NCBI RefSeq assembly: GCF_051262515.1 | Contig: NZ_JBIMER010000004.1 | Location: 1-64,000, forward strand | Reading direction: 5' to 3' | DNA length: 64,000 nucleotides | Source of the DNA: Arthrobacter_N sp051262515 | GTDB lineage: Bacteria > Actinomycetota > Actinomycetes > Actinomycetales > Micrococcaceae | Shown here: positions 51,400-62,200 of the stretch, one piece after another | Numbering within the stretch: position 1 is the stretch's first letter | Layout of the letters: each line of letters begins with the position of its first letter | Notes under the pieces: generated by a model | What the model was told of the DNA's origin: nothing | What the model saw: the letters and a program-made list of their open reading frames with translations, nothing else | Databases searched by the model: none | Program-made: the position numbers and the translations under genes

Positions 51400-54300
51400 G
51401 TGCAGCTGTTCGAATCGGAGACCGCCGGCGATCCGCAGACCCTGGTGTACTCGGCGAGCGATCTGGTGACCGCCAGCGAGTGCGAGTACAGGACGCTGCA
51501 CCGCCTTGACGAGAAGCTGGGGCGGGTCGCGAAACCTGCCATCGAGGAGGACGCGATGCTCGCCCGCGCCTCCGAACTCGGGACCGCCCACGAGAAGAAG
51601 GTCCTCGCGGACCTCGTCGCCCGCTACGGAGAATGGGATCCCGCACGCGGGACGGGCGTGGTGCGCATCGAGGCGCCCGCGGCGGGCTCCTACAACCCGG
51701 CCGGGTTTGCCGCCCGCCACGCCGAGACCGTGGCCGCGTTGCGGAACGGCGCCGACGTCGTCTTCCAGGCCACGTTCTTCGACGGCGAATTCCTGGGCTT
51801 CGCCGACTTCGTCGTCAAGCAGCCCGACGGCCGCTACGCCGTGTGGGACTCCAAGCTCGCGCGCCACGCCAAGGTCAGCGCCCTGCTCCAGCTGGCCGCC
51901 TACGGCGACCAGCTCCTCGAGGCCGGATTCGAGCCGCACCCGCAGGTCACGCTGGTGTTGGGCGACATGGAGGAAAGCGTCCACTCGCTGGCCGACCTGC
52001 TCCCGGTCTACCGCGAGCGGCGGGACCGCTTCCTGCAGCAGGTGGCCGAACACCGCGCCGCCGGTAGCGCCGTCCGGTGGGGCGAGGACTGCGTCTCGGC
52101 CTGCGGCCGCTGCGACTACTGCGCCATCCAGGTCGCCGAACGCCGCGACCTGCTGCTGGTGGCAGGCATGACGGTGGCCCGGCGCAAGAAGCTGATCGAG
52201 GACGGCATCGACACCATCGACGCGCTGGCCGAACTCGACGACTCCCGCGCCGTGGGACCGCTGGAGCGGATGCGCGACCAGGCCCGCATGCAGACGGGCC
52301 GGGGACCGGTCGACGGAGAAGCCGTGGCGGGCAAGGACGACGAGCAACACCCGGTGGCGTTCCGCGTCCTCGACGACCACACCATCGACGCACTGCCGCC
52401 GGCGAGCCCCGGGGACATCTTCTTCGACTTCGAGGGCGATCCGCTGTGGCAGGACCCGGCGAACGGCTCGTGGGGCCTGGAGTACCTGTTCGGCGTCGTC
52501 GAGGCGGACGGCCAAGATCCGGCGTTCAGGCCTTTCTGGGCGCATACCCGCGCCGAGGAAAAGCGGGCGTTCCTCGACTTCCTGGATTACGTGGAGGACC
52601 GCCGGAAAACCTGGCCGGACCTGCACGTCTACCACTACGCGGCCTACGAGAAATCGGCCCTGCGCAACCTCTCCGTCCGGCACACCGCCGGCGAGGACAC
52701 GGTGGACAACTGGCTGCGCGAAGGCCTGCTCGTGGACCTCTACGAGACGGTCCGCCATTCCCTGCGCATCTCCGAGAACTCCTATTCGATCAAGAAACTC
52801 GAACCGTTCTACATGGGTGCCGAGGCGCCTCGCACGGGGGTGACTGACGCGGGGGCGTCCGTCGTTGCCTACGCCGCGTACTGTGCCGCGCGCGACTCGG
52901 GCGACTCGGCGGAGGAGGCAGAGGTGTACGCATCGATCTCCGCGTACAACGAATACGACTGCCTCTCCACGCTGCGGCTGCGGGACTGGCTCGTGGGACT
53001 CGCGAAGCTGCATCCCGCGCGCGCCGGCGGGCGGGACGCAGGTCCGGATTTCGGGCAGTCCGTGGGGGACGGCGCCTCCGGAGGCGGACGCGAACCGGAG
53101 GAGCCGACGCCGGAGGAGCTCAAGCTCCGCGACTTCCTCGACGCGCTTCCGGCCACGGGCGAAGCGACGCCGCTGGAGCAGGCCGTCGCCATGGTCGCGG
53201 CGGCCACCGGGTACCACCGCCGGGAGGACAAGCAGTACTGGTGGGACCTGTTCGACTCCATGGACTCGTTGCCGGACGGCCTCTCGGAACGGCGCAACAC
53301 GTTCACCGTCCACACCTCCGCCGTGCGGACCGACTGGCACCCGCCGACAACCGGCAAGGGAAAAATGCAGTCGCGCGTCGTCGAGCTGACCGGCACGGCG
53401 GCACCCGCGTCCGATTTCGCGGAGGGGACCACATGGCACCAGGTGCTGCCCGGACCGGCTCCGGAGACGTACGGCTTCCCCGTGTCGGAGAAAACCGGAC
53501 GCTACGCGGTGCCCGGCGCCGTCGTGGTGGGCGTCGAGCAGCTGCCGGATGCGGCGTCATCCGTGGACGGCGACGCGTACCGGATCCTGCTGCGGGAAAA
53601 GGAAACCGGGAAGCTTCCCGCGGGCGCCCAACTCCCCGTTGCGTTACTGCCCGGTCCGCCCATCGCGACCGTCTCGCTCAAGGCGTCCCTGGCGGAACTG
53701 GCACGTACCGTCGGCGGTTCCCTCCCCTCGTTGCCGCGCGACCCCGGCATCGACATCCTGCTCAGGCACGCTCCGCGGCTCGCCACACTGGCGACGCTTC
53801 CGCCGGTCGAGACCGGACCGGACGGCCTGGGCGACTACATCGGCGCGATCACGGCCGCCGCCGCCGACCTGGACCGCTCCTACCTGGCGGTGCAGGGCCC
53901 CCCGGGCACCGGCAAGACCCATGTTGGATCGCACGTCATCGCACGGCTGGTCGAACGGGGCTGGAAGGTCGGAGTCGTCTCCCAGGGACACGCCGCGGTG
54001 GAGCACCTGTTGGGCAAGGCGGTGCAGGCCGGCGTCGATCCGGACGTGATTGCCAAGGAGCCGAAGGCCGGCGACAAGAAACCCAAATCCTGGAACCTCA
54101 CCGCCAAGGGCGCGGTTCCGGAGGCCCTCGGACGCCCCGGCGGATGCCTCGTCGGCGGAACCGCGTGGACCATGACCGGAGCGGGCGTCCCGCCCCACTC
54201 GCTGGACCTGCTGGTCATCGACGAGGCGGGGCAGTTCTCCCTCGCCAACACGCTGGCCGTCGCCCGGTCCGCCCGGCGCCTGCTGCTGCTGGGCGATCCG

Positions 54301-55065
54301 CAGCAGCTCCCGCAGGTCACCCAGGGAACCCACCCCGAGCCGGTCGACCAGTCCGCGCTCGGATGGCTTTCCCGGGGCCACGCCACGCTGCCCGGGACGC
54401 TGGGGTACTTCCTCGCCGATTCGTGGCGCATGCACCCCACGCTGTGCTCCCGCGTTTCGCGACTCAGCTACGACGGCAAGCTCGAGTCCGCCCCGGCCGC
54501 CCGACTGCGGGAACTCGAGGGTGCGCCCGCCGGCGTCGAAACGGTCATGGTGGAGCACACCGGCCGCACCACCCACTCCCCCGAGGAGGCCGCCGAGGTC
54601 GTCCGGCAGGTCCGCCGGCACCTCGGCTTGGCCTGGAACGACGGCGAGCGCACCCGCCCGCTCGTGGAGGCGGACGTCATGGTGGTCGCCGCCTACAACG
54701 CCCAGGTCAACACGGTCCGCGCCGCGCTGGAGGATGCGGGCCTGGGTGGCGTCGGCGTGGGAACCGTGGACAAGTTCCAGGGCCAGCAGGCACCCGTGGT
54801 CATCCTGTCGATGGCGTGCTCGGCCGCTTCGGAGGCGCCGCGCGGCATGGACTTCCTGCTGAACCGCAACCGGATCAACGTGGCCGTGTCGCGCGGACAG
54901 TGGCGGGCCGTCGTGGTGCGCTCGCCCGCCCTGACGCACCACATGCCGACCCGTCCCTCGGGCCTGGAGGAGCTCGGTGCGTTCGTGGGGCTCTGCGCCG
55001 CGGAGCCTGGCCCCGTGGCGTCCGCCGCCGCGCCCGGCGCGGCATGGCCTAGCATGGCCCAATGA
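51400..55065 (+). CDS. TM0106-type RecB-like nuclease / RNase H-like / SF1 helicase
   Basis: A 1221-residue protein. Residues about 10-330 form a RecB-like nuclease region with a Cys cluster C231-x3-C235-x2-C238-x2-C241, which could bind an Fe-S cluster. Residues about 335-540 match a predicted RNase H-like (DEDD-type) exonuclease, with D343 and E345 in DIFFDFEGDP. A C-terminal SF1B helicase follows: Walker A GPPGTGKT (833-840), Walker B DEAG at 941-944, and late motifs VDKFQGQQAPVVILSMAC and RINVAVSRGQ. It probably acts in DNA-end processing or repair. GTG with GGGGAGG upstream. The next gene overlaps its stop (ATGA). Confidence 0.9.
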   Translation: MQLFESETAGDPQTLVYSASDLVTASECEYRTLHRLDEKLGRVAKPAIEEDAMLARASELGTAHEKKVLADLVARYGEWDPARGTGVVRIEAPAAGSYNPAGFAARHAETVAALRNGADVVFQATFFDGEFLGFADFVVKQPDGRYAVWDSKLARHAKVSALLQLAAYGDQLLEAGFEPHPQVTLVLGDMEESVHSLADLLPVYRERRDRFLQQVAEHRAAGSAVRWGEDCVSACGRCDYCAIQVAERRDLLLVAGMTVARRKKLIEDGIDTIDALAELDDSRAVGPLERMRDQARMQTGRGPVDGEAVAGKDDEQHPVAFRVLDDHTIDALPPASPGDIFFDFEGDPLWQDPANGSWGLEYLFGVVEADGQDPAFRPFWAHTRAEEKRAFLDFLDYVEDRRKTWPDLHVYHYAAYEKSALRNLSVRHTAGEDTVDNWLREGLLVDLYETVRHSLRISENSYSIKKLEPFYMGAEAPRTGVTDAGASVVAYAAYCAARDSGDSAEEAEVYASISAYNEYDCLSTLRLRDWLVGLAKLHPARAGGRDAGPDFGQSVGDGASGGGREPEEPTPEELKLRDFLDALPATGEATPLEQAVAMVAAATGYHRREDKQYWWDLFDSMDSLPDGLSERRNTFTVHTSAVRTDWHPPTTGKGKMQSRVVELTGTAAPASDFAEGTTWHQVLPGPAPETYGFPVSEKTGRYAVPGAVVVGVEQLPDAASSVDGDAYRILLREKETGKLPAGAQLPVALLPGPPIATVSLKASLAELARTVGGSLPSLPRDPGIDILLRHAPRLATLATLPPVETGPDGLGDYIGAITAAAADLDRSYLAVQGPPGTGKTHVGSHVIARLVERGWKVGVVSQGHAAVEHLLGKAVQAGVDPDVIAKEPKAGDKKPKSWNLTAKGAVPEALGRPGGCLVGGTAWTMTGAGVPPHSLDLLVIDEAGQFSLANTLAVARSARRLLLLGDPQQLPQVTQGTHPEPVDQSALGWLSRGHATLPGTLGYFLADSWRMHPTLCSRVSRLSYDGKLESAPAARLRELEGAPAGVETVMVEHTGRTTHSPEEAAEVVRQVRRHLGLAWNDGERTRPLVEADVMVVAAYNAQVNTVRAALEDAGLGGVGVGTVDKFQGQQAPVVILSMACSAASEAPRGMDFLLNRNRINVAVSRGQWRAVVVRSPALTHHMPTRPSGLEELGAFVGLCAAEPGPVASAAAPGAAWPSMAQ

Positions 55066-55964
55066 CAGCGTTCCGAGGACTCATCGCCTATCCGGTCACC
55101 CCCTTCGACGAATCAGGCGCGGTGGACCACGCCGAGCTCGGGCGGCATCTGGCCTCCCTCGCCGTGTCCGGCGTGGACGCCGTCACCGTGCTGGGCAGTT
55201 CGGGCAGCTTCGCCTACCTCGACGCGGACGAACGCAGCGCCGTGGTCCGCACCGCCGTGCGGGCCGTGCGGGACGCCAACCCGGACCTGCCGGTCTACGC
55301 GGGGGTCAGCGCGGTCGCCACCGGGGAACTGCTGGAGAACGTCGCCGACGTCGTGGGCGCGGGCGTCGACGGGTTGCTGGTCTCCACCGTCTCCTACGTC
55401 CCGCTGACCGAGGACGAGGTGGCCCACCAGTGCCGGCGCGTCGCCGAGGCCTCCGACCTCCCCATCTGCCTCTATTCCAACCCCGGCACCACGAACTTCT
55501 CCTTCCCGCTGGAACTGGTCGCCCAACTGTCCAAGGAGCCGACCATCCGCGGTCTGAAGGAATCGACCCCGGACGCGGCGTCGTTCGCCCAGCGGCACGA
55601 AACCCTGCGGTCCATGGTGTCCGGCGGCTTCAGCCACGGCCTCAGCGGGGACGCGCTCATTGCCGACGCCGGTTTCGCGGGAGACGCCTGGCACAGCGGG
55701 CCGGCGTCCGTCCTGCCCCGCCACTTCGCGGCGCTGCGGGCCGCCGCCGAGGCCGGGGACGCGGTCCAGACCGCCAAACTCCGGGACGAACTGGCTCCGC
55801 TCATGCACGAATTCAACGGCCTGCGGAAGCTGAGCAACCTCTACGCGCTGGCCCGCGCGGCCGGCATCGAAGCCGGGGAACCGCGGCTGCCGCTCCTGCC
55901 CATCCCCGGCAGCAACCGCAGGGACCTCGCCCGCCTGCTCGAGGAGCTCGGCGAAACGCTTTAG
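55062..55964 (+). CDS. Dihydrodipicolinate synthase/N-acetylneuraminate lyase-family aldolase
   Basis: A 300-residue TIM-barrel aldolase. The Schiff-base lysine is K166 (IRGLKEST), the catalytic tyrosine Y138 (CLYSNPGTTN), and the pyruvate-binding loop reads GSSGSFAYL, where the family normally has GTTGE. The acidic residue replacing the usual TTGE is missing, so the substrate is probably not that of true DapA. It overlaps the nuclease/helicase stop codon by 4 bases, which is unusual company for a metabolic enzyme. Confidence 0.85.
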   Translation: MTAFRGLIAYPVTPFDESGAVDHAELGRHLASLAVSGVDAVTVLGSSGSFAYLDADERSAVVRTAVRAVRDANPDLPVYAGVSAVATGELLENVADVVGAGVDGLLVSTVSYVPLTEDEVAHQCRRVAEASDLPICLYSNPGTTNFSFPLELVAQLSKEPTIRGLKESTPDAASFAQRHETLRSMVSGGFSHGLSGDALIADAGFAGDAWHSGPASVLPRHFAALRAAAEAGDAVQTAKLRDELAPLMHEFNGLRKLSNLYALARAAGIEAGEPRLPLLPIPGSNRRDLARLLEELGETL

Positions 55965-55997
55965 CGCGGCGTCCGGCGGGCGTGCTAGACAAGAATC

Positions 55998-56993
55998 ATG
56001 GAACCACGCACGCTCGCCGGCACGCCCGTCCGTCCCATCGGCCTGGGTTGCATGAACCTCAGCCACGGCTACTCCAACTTCCCCACGGACCAGGACGCCG
56101 CGAGGCTCCTGCACCACGCCCTGGACTCCGGCGTGGACCACCTGGACACCGCGACCCTCTACGGCGGCGGCAGGAACGAGGAGCTGGTCGGGGCCGCGCT
56201 GGCGAACCGCCGCGACGAGTTCTTCCTGGCGAGCAAGTGCGGACTGGAGCTCGTTGACGGCCGCGCCCGCGTGGACGGCCGGCCCTCCACCGTCCGGCGC
56301 CACGCCGAGAGGTCGCTGCGCCACCTGCGCACCGACTACATCGACCTGTACTACCTGCACCGGTTGGACAAGAACGTTCCCGTCGAGGAATCCGTCGGGG
56401 CGCTGGCCGACCTCGTGCACGAGGGGTACGTCGGCGCGATTGGCCTTTCGGAGGTCTCCGCCGAGACCCTGCGCCGGGCCAACGCCGTGCACCCCATCGC
56501 CGCGGTCCAGACCGAGTACTCCCCGTGGACGCGCAACCCGGAGCTCGGAGTCCTGGACGCCTGCCGGGACATCGGGGCCACGTTCGTGGCGTTCAGCCCG
56601 GTGGGTCGCGGGTTCTTCGGAGGGAAGCTCGCGGATCCGGCCGCCCTGCCGGAGGAGGACATGCGGCACCACATGCCGCGCTTCTCCGCTAAGAACTACC
56701 CGCGCAACCTGGAACTCCTGGACGCCTTCACGGCCGTGGCACGGCGCGTCGACGCCACGCCCGCCCAGCTTGCCCTGGCCTGGGTGCTGGCACGGGGCGA
56801 GCACGTCGTCGCCATCCCGGGCACCACCAGCGCGGCGCACCTCGACGAGGACCTCGGGGCCGAGCGGATCGTGCTGGACGCCTCCACGGTGGAGGAGATC
56901 GGCACGATCCTCAACGAGAACACCGTCCACGGGCACCGCTACACCGCGATGCAGCAGGCCACGATCGACACCGAGGACTACGCGACGGCCTAG
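55998..56993 (+). CDS. Aldo/keto reductase
   Basis: A 331-residue (alpha/beta)8-barrel NADPH oxidoreductase of the AKR superfamily: LGLGCMN-type start, LDTATLYGGGRNEELVG with the catalytic Tyr, FFLASKCGLELVD with the Lys, DLYYLHRLDKNVPVEESVGA, and NADP-binding IPGTTSAAHLDEDL. It reduces aldehydes or ketones; the substrate is unknown. It lies 33 bases after the aldolase and may share its transcript. Confidence 0.93.
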   Translation: MEPRTLAGTPVRPIGLGCMNLSHGYSNFPTDQDAARLLHHALDSGVDHLDTATLYGGGRNEELVGAALANRRDEFFLASKCGLELVDGRARVDGRPSTVRRHAERSLRHLRTDYIDLYYLHRLDKNVPVEESVGALADLVHEGYVGAIGLSEVSAETLRRANAVHPIAAVQTEYSPWTRNPELGVLDACRDIGATFVAFSPVGRGFFGGKLADPAALPEEDMRHHMPRFSAKNYPRNLELLDAFTAVARRVDATPAQLALAWVLARGEHVVAIPGTTSAAHLDEDLGAERIVLDASTVEEIGTILNENTVHGHRYTAMQQATIDTEDYATA

Positions 56994-57086
56994 TTTCGGG
57001 TGGCCTAGAATGGTGGCTCCGGCCGTGCGTCTCGCACGAGCCGCACCCACCCCGAATTGGCCTCGCCCCTGGCCGGAAAGCCGTGT

Positions 57087-58544
57087 ATGCGCCCGCCTGA
57101 GAACGCCGCCGCCATCTGGGGGGACCAGCTGGAGTTCCGGTCCTCGCCCGCATGGAAGCTCCTGTCCGCCGCCCCGTGGACGGTCGCGTTCCTCCGCGCC
57201 GAATTCACCCAGGCGCGGCCCCGCATCACCCTCGAGGCGTTCCACGCGGCCCTCGACGCGTTCCTCCAACACCTGCGCGCCGAAGGCGCCGGCATATCCG
57301 AGGCGTGGCGCGCACCCCAGTTCGCCGACTCGTGGGTGCGCTCCGGCTTCCTCGCACGGCCCCTGGTAGACGGGCACTTCGTCTACGAGCCCACCGCGCA
57401 CACGGCCCGCGTCCTCACGTTCCTGGACGGCTTCTCCGGCGCCCGCACCAACCTGAACTCCTCCCGGCTGAACACGCTGCTGACCAGCATCGAAACGCTC
57501 GCCCACGAATCGGACCCGGACCCCGAGGCGCGCATCCGCCAACTCCAGGCGGAGATCGACGAGCGCAAGGACCGCATCGACGCCCTGCGCGAGGGCACCG
57601 GACCCGGCCCCATGCCGCACGACGGCGCCGTCGCCGCCGCCCGGTCGGTGCTGGACCTCGCCTCGCACCTGCCCGCCGACTTCAAGCGCATGCGCGACGG
57701 CGTCCGCGAGATGCTGCACGCCGTCCGGCAGGAGATCATGGAGTCCTCCGTCGCCAAGGGCGTGGCGGTCGGACAGGTCCTCGAGGGCGACCGCCAGCTG
57801 CGCAGCACCCCGGAGGGCGAGACCTTCCGCGGCTTCACGGAATTCCTGAACGACCCCCAGCGCCAGGCGCGGTTCCGGCAGGGCGTCAACGACGTCCTTG
57901 AGCGCGACTTCGTCGACGGACTCAGCGCCCAGGAGCGCCACACCCTGGCCAACCTCCTGCGCGAGTTGCGCCGCCAGGCCGGCGAGGTCCACGCCAGCTA
58001 CGGCAAGCTCTCCGAGAGCCTCCACGCCTACGTGCAGTCGGACGAGTTCCGCGAATCGCTGCTGTTGCGCAAGGCCGTCCGCGCCGCCGAGCTCGCCGTC
58101 GCCTCCTCGCCCGCGCTGAAGGCCCGCACCGCGGCCGCGCCGGTGCGACTCTACTCACCCGAGTTCAGCACCCTCGCCTCGCTGCGCATCTTCGACCCCG
58201 CCGAACACGTCGCGCCGCCACGCCTCGCCGATCCCCCGGCGCTCACGGAGGCGGACATCCACCGCACCCCCACGACGCCGCAGGCAGAGCCCGCGAAGCT
58301 GCGCGACGCCGTCGTGCGCGCCCGCCGCAACGCCGCCGGCGACGCGACCCTGGGAGCCGCGTTCGCCGAACTGGAGCCGGCCGAACGCCACCTGAACAAC
58401 CTCCGCCACCTGCTCGCCAGCGCCCGCACCGGCGGCGAGCCGATGGACACCGACCGCTTCGAGCGCGTCGTCTTCCGCCAGGTCGACGGCAGCGAACGCG
58501 ACGCCTACCTGCCCGTGATCACCTTCGCGAAGGACCCCGCATGA
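57087..58544 (+). CDS. jetA: Wadjet JetA / MksF (DUF3375)
   Basis: A 485-residue DUF3375 protein, the kleisin-like subunit of the bacterial Wadjet/MksBEFG SMC complex, which recognises and cuts small circular DNA such as plasmids. Family segments include SSPAWKLLSAAPWTVAFLRA, an acidic coiled-coil region around residues 140-180 and a long helical middle. I chose the ATG at 57087 because GGAAAG lies 7 bases before it; a TTG at 57057 is in frame. It overlaps jetB by four bases (ATGA). No transposon or phage gene flanks it. Confidence 0.9.
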   Translation: MRPPENAAAIWGDQLEFRSSPAWKLLSAAPWTVAFLRAEFTQARPRITLEAFHAALDAFLQHLRAEGAGISEAWRAPQFADSWVRSGFLARPLVDGHFVYEPTAHTARVLTFLDGFSGARTNLNSSRLNTLLTSIETLAHESDPDPEARIRQLQAEIDERKDRIDALREGTGPGPMPHDGAVAAARSVLDLASHLPADFKRMRDGVREMLHAVRQEIMESSVAKGVAVGQVLEGDRQLRSTPEGETFRGFTEFLNDPQRQARFRQGVNDVLERDFVDGLSAQERHTLANLLRELRRQAGEVHASYGKLSESLHAYVQSDEFRESLLLRKAVRAAELAVASSPALKARTAAAPVRLYSPEFSTLASLRIFDPAEHVAPPRLADPPALTEADIHRTPTTPQAEPAKLRDAVVRARRNAAGDATLGAAFAELEPAERHLNNLRHLLASARTGGEPMDTDRFERVVFRQVDGSERDAYLPVITFAKDPA

Positions 58545-59227
58545 GCACCGAAACCACCAGTCCCACGCACGACGACGGAGGCGTCCCCGGCGGCGCGGCC
58601 GAGCGCCGGCTCTTCGAGGGCGACACCGGCCGGTTCGAACTGCCCCTGCGCCAGGTCCTGGTCCGCCTCCTTCGCGGCCCCTACCTCGACGGCACCGCGG
58701 ACCCGAGGCTCTGGCAGCTCGTCCTGGACCGCCGCCAGGACATCGCCGCGTACGTCGCCGAGCTGTTCCTGCTGCTGAGCGTGGACACCGAACGGAAGAT
58801 CGCGCTGCTGGTTCCGGTGGAGGTCGAGGCCCCGCACACCACCGCGATCGCCCCGCGCAAGCCGCTCAAGCGCGAGGAGACGCTGCTTGCCCTGCGCCTT
58901 CGGCTGCTGCTGGACCGCCACGCCGGAAGCGGAACGGAACCCGTCATCTCGCGCGCCGGCGCCCGCGAAATCCTTGAGGAACACCGCCGCCCGGGGGCGG
59001 TGGACGACAAGCGCCTGGAGGACCTCACCGACGCGTCCCTCGCCCGTCTCGTGGCGCTCAAACTCATCCTGCCCACCGAACTCGACGACGAATACCGCGT
59101 CTCCGGCGCGCTGGCCCTGGCCCTCCCGTTCGAAAGCATCGAGGAGATCCCCGCCTACATCGCCGCCCTGGAGAACTCCTCCGACGCGGATGTCATGGAC
59201 CTCGACTCCGTGGAGGATGAACTGTGA
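58541..59227 (+). CDS. jetB: Wadjet JetB / MksE (DUF4194)
   Basis: A 228-residue winged-helix protein of DUF4194 (GDTGRFELPLRQVLVRLLRG, PYLDG, FLLLSVDTERKIALLVPVEV). In Wadjet/Mks complexes JetB bridges the kleisin and the ATPase heads. ATGA overlap with jetA and GTGA overlap with jetC mean the three proteins are made in balance. The N-terminal 20 residues are disordered and Gly/Pro/Asp-rich. Confidence 0.92.
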   Translation: MSTETTSPTHDDGGVPGGAAERRLFEGDTGRFELPLRQVLVRLLRGPYLDGTADPRLWQLVLDRRQDIAAYVAELFLLLSVDTERKIALLVPVEVEAPHTTAIAPRKPLKREETLLALRLRLLLDRHAGSGTEPVISRAGAREILEEHRRPGAVDDKRLEDLTDASLARLVALKLILPTELDDEYRVSGALALALPFESIEEIPAYIAALENSSDADVMDLDSVEDEL

Positions 59228-62200
59228 GCATTGCCCTAACCCTGCCCTTCGGCGAGGCCGCCAACCCCGGCCAACACCGCCTGACCCGCATCCAGGTCAT
59301 CAACTGGGGCACGTTCCACGGCCGCCACAGCCTCTATGTGGACCGCGACGGCACGCTGCTGACCGGCCATCCCGGCGTCGGCAAGTCCACCCTGTTCGAC
59401 GGCATCGGGCACATCTTCCACGCCGCGCCGCGCCTGAACGAGTCCGCCCACGAGGCCTCCACGCGCAAGGACCGCCGCACCACCTACTCCTACATGCGCG
59501 GCCGCCGCTTCAAGACCGAGACCGGGACGCTGTACCAGCGCCCGGGCGCCACGTGGAGCGCCATCGCGCTGACGTACGACGACGGCCTCGGCGGCAAGAC
59601 CTGCGTCGCCGCCCTGTTCGACCTCCCCGCCAACGGGCTCGAGGGCCAGGTGGGCAAGCACTACGTGATCGGCGACCGTACCCTGGACACCGCCGCGCTG
59701 GAGGACCACGGGTCCCGCCGGTTCTCCCCCACCAGCCTGCAGAAGTCGCTGCCCGGGTTCGAGGCGTTCGACACCCACAAGACGTTCGCCGAGCGCTTCC
59801 GCCGCCGCCTGGGCATCGACAACGACAAGGCCTTCTCCCTGCTGCGCACGCTGCAGAACGGCAAGGGCCTGGACAAGGGCGTCAACCAGTTCTTCCGCTA
59901 CGAGGTCCTGGAGGTCCCGGCGACGCTCAAGGCCGCGGCCGGCGCCGTCGAGGACTTCAGCCACCTTCGCGGCATCCACCGCCAGCTGGAGGAGGCCCGC
60001 GCCCAGCGCGACGCCCTCCGCCAGGTGCCGGATCAGTACGCCCGGCACCGCGGGCTCGCCGAGGAACTCGAGCGCAACACCGAACTTGCCGGCACCCAGT
60101 TGCCGCTGCTGCGCGAGCACCTGGCCGCCGAGCTCCTCGGCGGGCGTTCCGCCGCGCTGGCGGCGGAGCTGGCGTCCAACCGGGCGGAAATCGAGGCCGC
60201 GGCCGAGGCCAAGGACGTGCTTCAGGAGCGCGCCCGATCCCTGCAGGAGCAGCACGACTCCCACGGCGGGCAGGCCGTCCAGGCGCTCGAACGCGAGCTC
60301 GAGTCCGCCCGTGCCCGCCTGGTCGAGCGCGCGCAGGCCGCCGCGGCGCTGCGCCGGGAGATGGACGACGTCGGAGTGAAGCTCACGTGGACGGCCTCCG
60401 GGTTGGAATCCGCCCGCCGGCAGGCCGCCGTCGCCGCGGAGAACCTCGCCGGCGTCGCCAAGGACGCGAAGACCATGGAATACGAGGCGATGGCCGCCTC
60501 GATGGAGGCGCGCGACCGCGGACGCAGGCTCCGCACCGAGATCGACGCGTACTCCCTGCGCGGTTCCAACATCGACCCGGTCTCCGCCGCCGCCCGCCGC
60601 CGCATCTGTTCCGAGACCGGAATCGACGCCGCCGACCTGCCCTTCGCGGGGGAACTGGTGGACATCGCCCCGGGGCATTCCGAATGGCGCTCGGCCGCCG
60701 AGAAGGCCCTGCGCAGCCTCGCCACCACGCTGCTGGTCCGCGGCGAGGACCTCGCCAAGGTGACGGCGGCGGCGGACCGGCTCGACGGCGTCGGACGCCT
60801 GCGGTGGATGGACCTTTCCCGTGCCCCTCGTGCCGCCGACGCCGGCCCGGCGGACCTGGTCACCAAGCTGGAGTTCAAGTCCTCCGACGCCGGCGATTGG
60901 CTCCGCGCCAAGATCACCGCCGACCACGCGCTGGCCTGCGTCGCCTCCGATGCCGGACTGCATGTCCACCCGAAGGCCATCTCGAAGGCCGGAACCATCA
61001 AGGCCTCCGCCGGCGTGTTCGAGCGCGACACCCGCGTGGTCGCCGCTTCCGACTACCTCCTGGGCTTCACCAACGAGGAGAAGATCGCGGAGCTCGAGGC
61101 CAAGGCCCTGCGCCTGGACGGCGAGCGCGCGCAGGCCGAGGAGCTCGCGGCCGAGCGCAGTCGCTCCAAGGACGAACTGGCCCGGCGCCTGGACTCGCTG
61201 AAGGCGCTGTCCGTGGACAAGCGCGCCTTCGCGGCCCTGGACACGTCCGTCCAGGAGGCCGCCGTCGTGGACCTCGAGGCCCGGATCGCCGACGCCATGG
61301 ACGCCAGCACGGACCTCTCCGCACTGCGGGAATCGCTGGCCGAGGCGCGTGCGGAACTGGAGTCCGGCGTCGGACGGTTGGCCGTGCTGCGCAGTGAAAC
61401 GTCCGCCCTGGAGCGGCGGGCCGCCTCCGCCGCCGCCCAGCTGAAGGCGACCGCCGCGCGCGGCGCCGACGGCACGCCCGCGGCGTGGGCCGGGGAGACC
61501 CTCCGCGCGGACCCGGGGCTCTCCGCCGTCGTGGCGCGCGGGTCGGAGGCGAGAGTGGCGGAGCTCGACGCCGCCGTCGCGGACGTTGCGCTGGCGCTCG
61601 GCGAGCGCGCGACTGCGCTGCGCCAGTCGCTGTTCGCCACGGAGACGGCGTTGACGGACACGTTCAAGCAGTTCGCCCGCGACTTCGGTCCGGGCGCGGC
61701 GTCCACCGCCGGGGTCTCGGTGGAGAGCGCCCCGCACTACGTGCGGCTGCTGGAGGGCATCGTCGAGGAGGGCCTGCCGCAGCGCGAGGACGAGTTCCGC
61801 GAGTACTTCTCCAACCGGTCCTACGAGCGCTTCTCCGACCTGTTGCAGCTGCTGGAGGAGGAGCGCCGGGACATCGCCCAGCGCATCCTGCCGCTGAACC
61901 AGATCCTGGCTGACGTGCCGTTCGAGCACGGCAGCCACCTGCGGCTCGAGGTCCGGACCAGCATCCCCGACGAGGCGCGGGACTTCCGCGCCGCGCTGAA
62001 GGACGCGCTCGGGAACGCCTACGCCCGGCGCGGCCCGGAGGAGCTGACCTCCAGCTACCGGGCGCTGGAGCGGCTGGTGGACGCGCTGGACGACTCGTCC
62101 CACCAGGCGTGGCGGGACACCGTGCTGGACGTTCGCCAGCACGTGACGATCTCCTGCAACGAGCACAAGCCGGGCGGCGAGGTGGAGACCGGGCTGGAGC

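Noticed and set aside
49616..55065. Complete known defence system such as Zorya, Gabija or BREX in the nuclease-helicase pair
   Set aside because: Domain sets do not match these systems; the pair is not coupled and has separate promoters.
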